Shown here piece after piece: positions 15,480-23,703 of a stretch of DNA of 35,375 nucleotides. Position numbers and translations under genes: made by a program. Source of the DNA: Alphaproteobacteria bacterium UBA6038 (lineage in GTDB: Bacteria; Pseudomonadota; Alphaproteobacteria; Micropepsales; Micropepsaceae). The stretch spans positions 904 through 36,278 of the forward strand of contig DIZC01000045.1 in assembly GCA_002429315.1 (NCBI GenBank), given 5' to 3'. Positions within the stretch are counted from its first letter, which is position 1. Each line of letters starts with the position of its first letter. The notes beneath the pieces are model-generated. The model was given only the letters and a program-made list of their open reading frames with translations. It was not told where the DNA came from and searched no databases.

Positions 15480-15540
15480 GCGTAGAATACGATCCTGTCC
15501 GGACCGCACGGCAGCCGGACGCTGTCGGGAGTAGGTCGTG

Positions 15541-17103
15541 ATGTTGCAGGCCATCCGGTCGGCAGGCGCATTTGCAAGGGACGGCGCGCCCTCGCGATGG
15601 GCCCGCACCCTTGCCTATGCCGCCGCCTATGCTGGCAGCGCGGGAATGGTCGTGGCTGCGCTCGCGATGGGGCTCCTGCTTCAGCGCGCGCATATCGGCG
15701 TGGCGAACATCGCGCTGGTGTTCCTGCTGCCCGTTCTGTTGGCGGCGATCACCTACGGACTTATGCCGGCGCTGTTTGCCTGCCTGCTCAGCGTGCTCGC
15801 CTACAATTTCTTCTTCTTTCCGCCGCTCTATACGCTGACCATCGCCGATACCGATAATGTGGTCACGCTGCTCATTTTTGCGCTGGTGGCGACGATCGCG
15901 AGCAATCTCGCTGCGCGCGTCCGCGCGCAGGCCTTGAGCGAGCGGCAGCGCGCCCAGGTGACCGAAAGCCTGTTCCGGTTCAGCCGCAAGCTCGCCGAAG
16001 TGTTCGGGCTCGACGATCTGCTGTGGGCCATCTGCTATCAGATCGCACAGATGCTGAAGGCGCCGACAGTGCTCCTGCTGCCCGAAGGCGGCAGCCTTGC
16101 GGTACGCGCGGGCTATCCGCCGGATGATGCGATGCCGGAGGAAGATGTCGCCGCCGCGCTGTGGAGTTCGCAGCATGGGGCGCCGGCCGGCCGCGGCACG
16201 CCTGAGTTTGCTTCAGCCACCCGATTTTACCTGCCGCTGCGCACGGGGCGCGGAACCTTGGGCGTCGTCGGGCTGGAGGGCGACGAAGCCGGTCTGCCGC
16301 TTGGCAGTGACCAACAACGGCTCCTAAACGCGCTCGCCGATCAGGCGGCGCTCGCCATCGAGCGGGTCCAGCTTGCGGAGGACATCGAGAGCAGCAAAGT
16401 GGCGGCGGAAACCGAGCGGTTGCGTGCAGCGCTGCTGACCTCGCTGTCGCACGATCTGCGCACGCCGCTGGCTTCCATTCTCGGCTCGGCGACCAGCCTG
16501 AAGCATCACCGCGCCGCGCTGGACGAAGATTCGCAAGCCGAACTCATCGCCACCATCGAGGAAGAAGCCGAACGGCTGCACCGCTTCATCGCCAATCTGC
16601 TGGACATGACGCGGCTCGAATCCGGCGGCTTGGCCCCCAAGCTCGAGATGATCGATGTGAGCGACGTGATCGGCAGCGCGCTCAATCGCGCCGCGCACAT
16701 TCTCGCGCAGCATCGCGTGGCGCTGGAGATGGCGCCGGGGCTGCCGATGGTGAAGCTCGATCCCGTGCTGTTCGAGCAGGTGCTGTTCAATCTGCTGGAC
16801 AACGCGGCGAAATATGCGCCCGCGGGCACGCGCATTCTGTTGCGCGCGCGGCTGGATGGCACTTCTGTGTTGGTCGAAATTGCCGATGAAGGCAGCGGCA
16901 TTCCGGAGGGCGATCTTGAACGCATCTTCGATCCCTTCTACCGGGTGCATTCGGCCGATCATAAGCGCGCCGGAACCGGGCTTGGGCTTGCCATCTGCCG
17001 CGGATTTGTCGAGGCGATGGACGGCACGATCGTCGCATTCAATCGCAGCGACACCCACGGCGCCCTGTTCCGTATGGCCTTTCCCGTTGGAGCGGCCACG
17101 TGA
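15541..17103 (+). CDS. kdpD: KdpD-like sensor histidine kinase lacking the N-terminal KdpD domain
   Basis: This 520-residue membrane kinase has four helices (about 24-122) with the DUF4118 signature NFFFFPPLYTLTI. A GAF-like region (about 145-285) follows, then the HisKA box SLSHDLRTPLASI with phospho-acceptor His304, and an HATPase domain (NLLDNAAKYAP, DEGSGIPEGDLERIFDPFYR, GTGLGLAI). E. coli KdpD is about 890 residues; the missing part is the N-terminal ATP-binding (Walker-type) and Usp-like region that tunes its response. GTG 15538 is an alternative start; GGGAG lies upstream. It overlaps kdpE by GTGA. Confidence 0.9.
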   Translation: MLQAIRSAGAFARDGAPSRWARTLAYAAAYAGSAGMVVAALAMGLLLQRAHIGVANIALVFLLPVLLAAITYGLMPALFACLLSVLAYNFFFFPPLYTLTIADTDNVVTLLIFALVATIASNLAARVRAQALSERQRAQVTESLFRFSRKLAEVFGLDDLLWAICYQIAQMLKAPTVLLLPEGGSLAVRAGYPPDDAMPEEDVAAALWSSQHGAPAGRGTPEFASATRFYLPLRTGRGTLGVVGLEGDEAGLPLGSDQQRLLNALADQAALAIERVQLAEDIESSKVAAETERLRAALLTSLSHDLRTPLASILGSATSLKHHRAALDEDSQAELIATIEEEAERLHRFIANLLDMTRLESGGLAPKLEMIDVSDVIGSALNRAAHILAQHRVALEMAPGLPMVKLDPVLFEQVLFNLLDNAAKYAPAGTRILLRARLDGTSVLVEIADEGSGIPEGDLERIFDPFYRVHSADHKRAGTGLGLAICRGFVEAMDGTIVAFNRSDTHGALFRMAFPVGAAT

Positions 17104-17798
17104 CCCAAAGCGGCCATCCCCATCGCATTCTGGTGGTCGACGACGAGCCGCCGATCCGCCGCTTCCTACGCACGAGTCTCAGCGCGCAGAACTATGAGGT
17201 CGTGGAAGCGGAAGACGCGCCGGCTGCCCTCAAGATTCTCGCGCAGGATTCCGTGGACGTCCTCGTGCTCGATCTCGGCTTGCCGGGCGTGGATGGATTC
17301 GACCTGATCCGGCAGATGCGCGAAGCCGGCTCGGCGGTGCCGATCGTCGTTCTCTCGAGCCGGTCGGACGAGCAGGGCAAAGTGCGCGCGCTCGACATGG
17401 GCGCCGACGATTACGTTACCAAGCCGTTCGGAACCGACGAATTATTGGCACGGATTCGCGCGGCGCTTCGCCACCGGCTGCAGCAGGAAGGCGAACGGCC
17501 GGCGTTTGTTAGCGGCGATCTCGCGGTCGATCTCGTCCGCCGCCAGGTCACCGTGCGCAGCGCCGAGGTAAAGCTTACGCCGCGGGAATACGATCTCCTG
17601 CGTCTGCTGATCGCCCATGCCGGCAAGGTGCTCACTCACAAATTCATCCTGCGCGAAGTGTGGGGTGGCGACACCGATGTGCAGTACCTGCGCATCTACA
17701 TCCGCACCCTCCGCCAGAAGATCGAGGCGGATCCCGAGCAACCGCGGCTGATTGTCACCGAACAGGGCGTCGGCTATCGCCTCAAGGCGCCGGACTGA
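17100..17798 (+). CDS. kdpE: KdpE-like OmpR-family response regulator
   Basis: This 232-residue protein has an N-terminal receiver domain with the acidic pair Asp14/Asp15 (VVDDEPPIRRFLR), phospho-acceptor Asp58 in LVLDLGLPGVDG, VVLSSRSDE and the conserved Lys in DYVTKPFGTDELLARI. The C-terminal winged helix carries LTPREYDLLRLLIAHAGKVLTH, LREVWGGDTDVQYLRIYIRTLRQKIE and GVGYRL, matching KdpE closely. The start is GTG, overlapping the kinase stop, so the pair is translationally coupled. The kup gene follows after 15 bp, which indicates one transcript and suggests that kup, rather than kdpFABC, is its target. Confidence 0.93.
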   Translation: MTQSGHPHRILVVDDEPPIRRFLRTSLSAQNYEVVEAEDAPAALKILAQDSVDVLVLDLGLPGVDGFDLIRQMREAGSAVPIVVLSSRSDEQGKVRALDMGADDYVTKPFGTDELLARIRAALRHRLQQEGERPAFVSGDLAVDLVRRQVTVRSAEVKLTPREYDLLRLLIAHAGKVLTHKFILREVWGGDTDVQYLRIYIRTLRQKIEADPEQPRLIVTEQGVGYRLKAPD

Positions 17799-17813
17799 TG
17801 CCGGTGAATCGCC

Positions 17814-19745
17814 ATGAATGACGTTGCTTCGTCCTCTTCCGATGCCGGCGCGGATGCCGCGCACGGTGACGCGTCGGCGCAGAGCGCGCGACGCCGCACG
17901 GCTGGGTTGACCGTTGCCGCGCTGGGCGTGGTGTACGGCGACATCGGCACCAGCCCGCTTTACGCGGTGCGCGAATCCGTCCTCGCCGCTGGAGGTCAGA
18001 CGCCGGCCGCGGCCGCCATCATGGGGGTGGTCTCGCTCATTTTCTGGTCGCTGATGATCGTCGTCACATTCAAATACGTGACGCTGATCATGCAGGCGGA
18101 CAATGAGCGCGAAGGCGGCATTCTCGCGCTGTCGTCGCTCGCGCATCGTACACCGGGACTGAGCCGGCGTGCCAAGCTGGCGATCAACACCGTGGCCATC
18201 CTCGGCCTCGCGCTGTTCTTCGGCGACGGGATGCTCACGCCGGCAATTTCCGTTCTGAGCGCGGTCGAAGGCATTAGCGTCGAGAGCCCGGCTTTCGGGT
18301 CGCTGGTGATGCCGCTATCGCTGATCATCTTGATTGGATTGTTCATTCTGCAGGCGCGCGGGACGCAAAAGGTTGGGGGGCTGTTCGGCCCCGTCATCGC
18401 TATCTGGTTTGTAACGATCGCATCGCTCGGCCTCACGTCCATCATCAAAGCCCCCCAGATTCTTTACGCACTCAGTCCATATTACGGAATTGCCCTCTTC
18501 CTGCACGAACCATGGGCCGCCTTCGTATCGCTCGGGTCTGTTGTGCTGGCGGTCACAGGCTGCGAGACGCTTTATGCAGATATCGGCCATTTCGGAAAAT
18601 ATCCGATCCGCTTGGCTTGGCTCGCATTCGTGCTGCCGGCGCTGATTCTCAATTATTTCGGGCAGGGCGCGGCGTTGCTCCTCGATCCGCATAAGACGCC
18701 GATAGCATTCTATTCGGTGGCACCGCACTGGGCGCACTACCCGCTGGTCCTGGTGGCGACGATTGCCACCATAATCGCCTCCCAGGCAGTAATTTCGGGC
18801 GTATTCTCGATCAGCAAGCAGGCGGTTCAGCTCGGCCTCATGCCCCGCATGGAAATCCGCCACACCTCGGCAACCGAACGGGGGCAGATCTACGTGCCGA
18901 GCATGAACGCACTTCTCGCGGTGGGCGTAGCGCTCATCGTTCTGATTTTCAAATCATCCAACGCGCTCGCCACGGCCTACGGCATCGCGGTCACCGGCAT
19001 CATGGTGCTGAGCACGATTCTGGTCGCGGTTGTCGCCGTGCGTCAGTGGCACTGGAAGCTGTGGATCGTCGTACCGCTGTTCGGCGTGCTCGCGTTCATC
19101 GATCTCATGTTTTTGGGGGCCAATCTGCTCAAGATCGTCGAAGGCGGCTGGCTGCCGCTTGCGATTGCCGCCGGCGTGTTCGTCGTCATGGATACCTGGA
19201 GAGTCGGCCGCAGGGCGCATCTCGAAAAAATCCGGGAAGCCGCGCTGCCCATCGAGCTGCTGCTGGCGCGCGCCGAGAAATTGTCCCAGCGGGTGGCGGG
19301 CACCGCAATCTTCATGACCATCCGCAGCGATCTTGCGCCCAGCGCGCTGCTCCACAGCATCAAGCACTACAAGGTGCTGCACGAGCGCATGGTGCTGATG
19401 AACGTCGCCTTCGAGGACAAGCCGTTCGTGCGTGCGCGCAATCGCGTCCATGTGCAGAAGCTCGGCAAGGGCTTCTTCGAAGTGAAGGTCAGGTTCGGCT
19501 TCTTCGAAACGCCGGATGTGCCGCGCGCGCTGGGGTACGCCCGCGCCCATGGGCTCGCCCTTGATGTGGACACGTCCACCTTCTTTCTGGGCCGGGAAAC
19601 GCTGGTGCCATCCTCGAAGCCGACGCTGCCGCGCTGGCGTATCGCACTCTATATGTGGCTTGCGTCGAACGCGCTTTCGCCGGCGAAATTCTTCTGCCTG
19701 CCGGCCAATCGCGTTGTCGAGCTGGGCGCGCAGGTGGCGATTTAA
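17814..19745 (+). CDS. kup: KUP family potassium uptake protein (second copy)
   Basis: This 643-residue Kup transporter has a Ser/Ala/Asp-rich N-terminal tail (about 1-27), then the same motif series as the first copy: LGVVYGDIGTSPLYAVRES, FFGDGMLTPAISVLSAVEG, VTGCETLYADIGHFG, SQAVISGVFSISKQAVQLG and RMEIRHTSATERGQIYVP. The C-terminal domain runs to RVVELGAQVAI, nearly the same ending as copy one (RVVELGTQIAI). It lies 15 bp downstream of kdpE, probably in one operon with kdpDE. The two copies look like a duplication with divergence at the N-terminus and in loops. Confidence 0.95.
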   Translation: MNDVASSSSDAGADAAHGDASAQSARRRTAGLTVAALGVVYGDIGTSPLYAVRESVLAAGGQTPAAAAIMGVVSLIFWSLMIVVTFKYVTLIMQADNEREGGILALSSLAHRTPGLSRRAKLAINTVAILGLALFFGDGMLTPAISVLSAVEGISVESPAFGSLVMPLSLIILIGLFILQARGTQKVGGLFGPVIAIWFVTIASLGLTSIIKAPQILYALSPYYGIALFLHEPWAAFVSLGSVVLAVTGCETLYADIGHFGKYPIRLAWLAFVLPALILNYFGQGAALLLDPHKTPIAFYSVAPHWAHYPLVLVATIATIIASQAVISGVFSISKQAVQLGLMPRMEIRHTSATERGQIYVPSMNALLAVGVALIVLIFKSSNALATAYGIAVTGIMVLSTILVAVVAVRQWHWKLWIVVPLFGVLAFIDLMFLGANLLKIVEGGWLPLAIAAGVFVVMDTWRVGRRAHLEKIREAALPIELLLARAEKLSQRVAGTAIFMTIRSDLAPSALLHSIKHYKVLHERMVLMNVAFEDKPFVRARNRVHVQKLGKGFFEVKVRFGFFETPDVPRALGYARAHGLALDVDTSTFFLGRETLVPSSKPTLPRWRIALYMWLASNALSPAKFFCLPANRVVELGAQVAI

Positions 19746-19772
19746 TCCGCTCCAAGGAGATGTCCGCCCGAG

Positions 19773-19877
19773 TATCCTCCCCCGTTTACGGGGGAGGCGG
19801 AGGGGGGAATTGCGTACGGCCCCCTACCGTCTCGCCGCTGCGCGGCGATCCACCTCCCGCGCAAGCGGGGGAGGATA
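19773..19877. repeat. 105-bp composite palindromic intergenic element with 12-bp terminal inverted repeats
   Basis: The ends are exact inverted copies (TATCCTCCCCCG at 19773-19784 and its complement at 19866-19877). Inside are three hairpins: CCTCCCCCG-TTTA-CGGGGGAGG (19776-19797), TCGCCGC-TGC-GCGGCGA (19832-19848) and CCTCCCGC-GCAA-GCGGGGGAGG (19853-19874, with two unpaired G). Elements of this composition are common between genes in alphaproteobacteria. It sits between the convergent kup and methyltransferase genes, where it could act as a bidirectional terminator or mRNA stabiliser. Confidence 0.8.
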
Positions 19878-19909
19878 AGAATTCGTGCAGGTCAGCCCTG
19901 TAGCCCGCC

Positions 19910-21097
19910 CTAGTCCACCGCATACAGCAGCGTCTTCAAGTACGCGGTTTCCGGCAGCATTGGGTGGATGGGATGATCCGGCCCGGCGCCGGCCTCGCGG
20001 ATCATCGCGCCGCGGCGGCCGGCGCGCGCCAGGCCGATGGCGCATTCCTGCTCGAACCGCTCGCGCGGCATGTTGTGCGAGCAGGAGGCGAGCAACAGGT
20101 AGCCGTTCGCGGCGGTGACCGAGGCCGCCAGCCGCGCCAGCTTGCGATAGGCGCGGGCGCCTGCCTCCAGATCCTTGCGCGATTTCACGAACGGCGGCGG
20201 ATCGGCAATGACGATGTCGAAAGTTTCGCCGGCCGCGGCGAGCCGTTCCAACTCCTCGAACACCTCCGCCTTCACGAATTTGCAGCGCGGCGCGATGCCG
20301 TTCGACGCTGCGGCCTCTTGCGCCAGCGCCAGCGCCGGCACCGATGAATCGACACCGACCACTTCGGGCGCGCCGAATTTTGCGCCGAGGATCGCAAAGC
20401 CGCCTGTGTAGCAATAGCAGTCCAGCACCGTGCGGCCCGGCGCCAGTTTCGCGATGAACGCGCGGTTGTCGCGCTGGTCGTAGTACCAGCCGGTCTTCTG
20501 GCCGCCGGACGGATCGGCAAAGTAGCGGGCCCCGTTTTCGGCTACGGCCAGGCGCGCCGGCATCTCGCCGCGCGCCGCGCGCACATACGGCTCCAACCCT
20601 TCGAGCGCTCGCGACGGCGTGTCGTTGCGCAGGATGACGTGCTTGGGGGCGACCACTTCGTTGAGCGCCGCCAGAATTGGCCGGCTCAGCGCTTCCATGC
20701 CGGCGGTGGTGATCTGGACCACGCACAGATCGTCAAACCGGTCGATGGTAAGACCCGGCAGCCCGTCGCCCTCGGCGTGGACCAGCCGGTAGAAATGCTC
20801 CGAGAAGAACGCGGCGCGGCGCGCCAGCGCGCGGGCGAAATGCGAGGCGAAGAACGCATCGCCGATTTCTGCATCCGGAACAGAATCGAGCAACCGCACC
20901 GCGATCAGGCTCTTCGGATTGAAATAGCCGGTGCCCAGCGGCTCTCCGCGCTCGGGCAGCACATTGACAAGCGTCCCGGGCGCCAGCGCCTTCGTCCGCG
21001 CGTCCATGACGATCTCGTTGGAGAAGATCCACGGCGCGCCGGCAAGCGCCCGCCGTCCTTCGCGCGGCTTCAATCGGATGATCGGGTGCGCGGGCAT
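19910..21097 (-). CDS. RlmI-like 23S rRNA (cytosine-C5) methyltransferase
   Basis: This class I SAM-dependent RNA methyltransferase has about 395 residues. The N-terminal PUA domain begins IIRLKPREGRRALAGAPWIFSNEI. Next is the EEHGD-type linker region (FFSEHFYRLVHAEGDGLPGLTIDRF), then the Rossmann core with the SAM site VLDCYCYTGGFAILGAKFG, ADPPPFVKSRKDLEAGARAY and the likely catalytic cysteine in LLLASCSHNM. RlmI methylates C1962 of 23S rRNA in E. coli; the same site here is inferred. ATG 21097 places the PUA domain at the N-terminus; a GTG at 21124 would add nine residues. It is divergent from the MBL fragment. Confidence 0.9.
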   Translation of the reverse strand: MPAHPIIRLKPREGRRALAGAPWIFSNEIVMDARTKALAPGTLVNVLPERGEPLGTGYFNPKSLIAVRLLDSVPDAEIGDAFFASHFARALARRAAFFSEHFYRLVHAEGDGLPGLTIDRFDDLCVVQITTAGMEALSRPILAALNEVVAPKHVILRNDTPSRALEGLEPYVRAARGEMPARLAVAENGARYFADPSGGQKTGWYYDQRDNRAFIAKLAPGRTVLDCYCYTGGFAILGAKFGAPEVVGVDSSVPALALAQEAAASNGIAPRCKFVKAEVFEELERLAAAGETFDIVIADPPPFVKSRKDLEAGARAYRKLARLAASVTAANGYLLLASCSHNMPRERFEQECAIGLARAGRRGAMIREAGAGPDHPIHPMLPETAYLKTLLYAVD

Positions 21098-21164
21098 GAT
21101 TTCCTTGGGCAGCGAATGCGCCACGCACTAGCATGGGCGCCGCTGCAGACGAAAAGGCAAGCCG

Positions 21165-21497
21165 ATGGCGCAGAATCCGGCCGCGAAATTCGCCGCCATG
21201 CGGGGCAAGACTCCGGAGGAAGCGAAATTCTTCTGGACCGGCGGGCCGGTGCAAGCGACAGAACGCACCTGGTTTCAGTCGCAGTTCTCGGGCGTCACCG
21301 GCTTCGAGACGGACGACGGCATCGTGCTGGTCGATACGGGCACCAGGCAGTTCGCACCGATGCTGGCCGCCATGCTGCGGCAGAAGACAAGCGCGCCCAT
21401 CCACACGGCCATCTACACCCACGGTCACATCGATCACGCGTACGGTCTGGAAGCATTCCTTGCCCCGGGTCAGAAGTTGCCGCGGGCGTTTGCGTGA
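21165..21497 (+). pseudogene. 5' remnant of an MBL-fold metallo-hydrolase
   Basis: The 110 residues match the start of an alkylsulfatase-like metallo-beta-lactamase-fold enzyme: WFQSQFSGVTGFETDDGIVLVDTG and the first metal motif THGHIDHAYG (HxHxDH). The frame then stops after PGQKLPRAFA, before the other metal ligands and most of the fold, where family members run to several hundred residues. The stop is 4 bp from the end of the convergent cytochrome gene, and no continuation is visible in other frames, so the 3' part seems deleted rather than frameshifted. The product should be inactive as a hydrolase. Confidence 0.75.
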
Positions 21498-21501
21498 AGC
21501 C

Positions 21502-22359
21502 TCATCGAATGGCGCCGGAAATCTGATCGAGCGTCGGTGCCTTGGCGCGCGCCGTCAGATAGGCGTACAGCGGATCGATCTCCCAATCCTGCAGGATGTG
21601 GAACCGCTGCTTCGCGAGCGGCCCCATCGCTTTCAGCCGGCGTCCGTGCGCGCCCCATCCCTTGCGCAGGAGATCGAAGAAGGCGTGCCGGGTGTAGCGC
21701 GCGATGACGTTCAGGTCGGGCGCCTCTTGCGAGCCCGCGAGGTCGGTGCCGTGGCAGACGCCGCAAGCAAGCATCGCAATGTAGCGGCCGCCATCATAAT
21801 GAGGCCCGAGGCCGATTGCGGGCATCTGCGTCAGCGCGAGGTCGGCGACTGGCTGCAGGTCGCCGCGCACGATCGCCCACCGCTCCGCGCGCGTGAACGC
21901 CGGCGGCGGGGTGATCCGGCCCTGCGGCGGTAGCGCGCGCAGGTAGCCCAGGATGGCGGCGATGTCGGCGTCGCGCACGTAAACATAGGCCTCCGATGGC
22001 ATGACCCACAGGCTGCTCGCGTCAGGGCGCAAGCCGCGCCGGATGGCGCGATCGAAATCTTCGTCGGCGTACACCGTTGCCAGTGCGCGCAGATTGCTGG
22101 CGTAGAGGGGAAACGGGTCGCGCAGACGCTTTCCCGCGAGGTTGGGGCCGTGACAGCCGGTGCAGCCGGCCAGCCGCACCAGGCGGGCGCCGCGCACGAG
22201 GCCTTCGCGCGTGGAGTCCGCCTGGACCAGGCTGCGCGGCAGGGTGTAGCGCTGGCCAATCACCGCCTCCGACGCGAGCCAGACGTACACCGGCGGCGCC
22301 AGCCAAAGCACGAGCGCGGCCGCCAGCGCCACTCCGCCCCATATGAGCCAGCGAGTCAT
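21502..22359 (-). CDS. Membrane-anchored diheme cytochrome c
   Basis: This 285-residue protein has an N-terminal helix (about 4-28, WLIWGGVALAAALVLWL) that anchors or exports it, and two c-type heme sites: Cys66-Cys69-His70 (CTGCHG) and Cys199-Cys202-His203 (CGVCHG). Possible axial methionines lie in LWVMPSEAYVYV and LKAMGPLAK. The arrangement resembles diheme subunits that take electrons from periplasmic dehydrogenases, but no dehydrogenase is adjacent. It is divergent from the amidohydrolase gene, with 125 bp between starts, and convergent with the MBL remnant. Confidence 0.88.
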   Translation of the reverse strand: MTRWLIWGGVALAAALVLWLAPPVYVWLASEAVIGQRYTLPRSLVQADSTREGLVRGARLVRLAGCTGCHGPNLAGKRLRDPFPLYASNLRALATVYADEDFDRAIRRGLRPDASSLWVMPSEAYVYVRDADIAAILGYLRALPPQGRITPPPAFTRAERWAIVRGDLQPVADLALTQMPAIGLGPHYDGGRYIAMLACGVCHGTDLAGSQEAPDLNVIARYTRHAFFDLLRKGWGAHGRRLKAMGPLAKQRFHILQDWEIDPLYAYLTARAKAPTLDQISGAIR

Positions 22360-22484
22360 TCCCGTCCCGGAGTCGACGCTGCACTATGTGGGAGCGGTGG
22401 AGAGCGCACAATTGCCGCCGGCGGCGCGAATGCCGTATCCTCCGCAGCGGACCGCAATTCGCGCGGACGCTCTCGGAGAGCTGC

Positions 22485-23648
22485 ATGACCTACGCCCATG
22501 GCCGCACCTATTACGACGCCGACAGTCACATCATGGAGCTGCCGGACTTCCTCACCGAATTTGCCGATCCGGACATGCGCGAGCGCCTGCCGAAGATTTC
22601 CTATGCGCCGGGCGGCCGCTCCTATGGCGGCCTCGAGGCGGCGATGACGCGCAAGGCACATGCGCCGGAAAAGGTGGCGGAACTCGTCGCTCTCGGCGAC
22701 CAGATGATCTCCGGCCCAAAAGGGTACTTCGCGCTCGGCGCGTTCAATGCGCAGGAGCGCTCCACTGCGCTCGACATGCTGGGCTTCTCGCGCCAGCTGG
22801 TGTTCGCGACCTTTTCGGAAGGCATCGCCTTCTATGAGAACCGCCCATTGGACATTCGCTATGCGGCGGCGCGGGCGCACAACCGCGCCATGGCCGAATT
22901 CTGTTCGCGCGATCCGCGACTGATGGGCGTCGCGCTCTTGCCGCTGGACGATCCCGGGCTGACCATTGCCGAACTGGACTATGCGCTGGAACTCGGACTG
23001 AAAGCCATGTGGGTGCCGCACCGGCCCTGCGGCGGCCGTTCGCCCGGACACAACGATCTCGATCCAATCTGGGCGCGGCTGGCGGACGCACGGGTGCCGT
23101 TCCTGCTGCATGTCGGCGGACATCCGCTGCAGATCGACAAGGCGTGGATGAACACCGGCCGTCCCGTCCCCACCGATTGGCTGGGCGGCGGCGAGAATGT
23201 GCGCGGCAAGGACATGACCTCGCTGCACCACAATGTGGAAACCTTCGTCGGCTGCATGGTCCTGGACGGCGTGTTCGAGCGGCATCCGCAATTGCGCGGC
23301 GGCGCCATCGAGCTAGGCGCAGGCTATGTACCGTCGATGATCAAGCGTCTCGATTGGGTGGCAGAGATCTGGCGCAAGTCGGAGCCGGAGCTTGCGGCGC
23401 TGAAGCGCAGGCCCTCGGAGCAGATCGTCGAGCACATGGCGTTCACGCCGTATCCGTACGAGGACGTGGGCGAGCTGATCCGCGCCTCCGACAGCCGGCT
23501 GTACCTGTTCTCCAGCGACTACCCCCACGTGGAAGGCGGCCGCAATCCGCTCGGGCGCTTCAATGCCACGCTGGCGGAAATCGACGAACCGGCGCGGGAT
23601 CGGTTCTACTCGGGGAACTTCGCCAAGGTCTTTTCGCTCGCCGCCTGA
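22485..23648 (+). CDS. Amidohydrolase family protein (amidohydrolase_2 / ACMSD-like)
   Basis: This 387-residue TIM-barrel metalloenzyme of the family that includes decarboxylases and hydrolases of aromatic or carboxylated substrates begins with the motif YYDADSHIMELPD. VALLPLDDPGLTIAELDYAL, the barrel motif FLLHVGGHPLQ and the C-terminal LYLFSSDYPHVEGGRNPLGRF (metal-proximal Asp) follow. The ATG at 22485 has GGAGA just upstream; the frame is open earlier but without family similarity. The sulfotransferase follows after 55 bp, possibly in one transcript. The substrate cannot be deduced. Confidence 0.87.
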   Translation: MTYAHGRTYYDADSHIMELPDFLTEFADPDMRERLPKISYAPGGRSYGGLEAAMTRKAHAPEKVAELVALGDQMISGPKGYFALGAFNAQERSTALDMLGFSRQLVFATFSEGIAFYENRPLDIRYAAARAHNRAMAEFCSRDPRLMGVALLPLDDPGLTIAELDYALELGLKAMWVPHRPCGGRSPGHNDLDPIWARLADARVPFLLHVGGHPLQIDKAWMNTGRPVPTDWLGGGENVRGKDMTSLHHNVETFVGCMVLDGVFERHPQLRGGAIELGAGYVPSMIKRLDWVAEIWRKSEPELAALKRRPSEQIVEHMAFTPYPYEDVGELIRASDSRLYLFSSDYPHVEGGRNPLGRFNATLAEIDEPARDRFYSGNFAKVFSLAA

Positions 23649-23703
23649 TCCGCTAAATCCGCGCGGGCGTATGACGCGCTTAAGCGCGCGCGAAGGGAGC
23701 ATC

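Noticed and set aside
20639..21526. A 295-codon plus-strand frame opposite the rRNA methyltransferase
   Set aside because: It covers conserved methyltransferase motifs on the other strand and shows no protein features of its own.
22356..23291. A 311-codon minus-strand frame opposite the amidohydrolase
   Set aside because: No family features, and it overlaps a well-supported enzyme in full.
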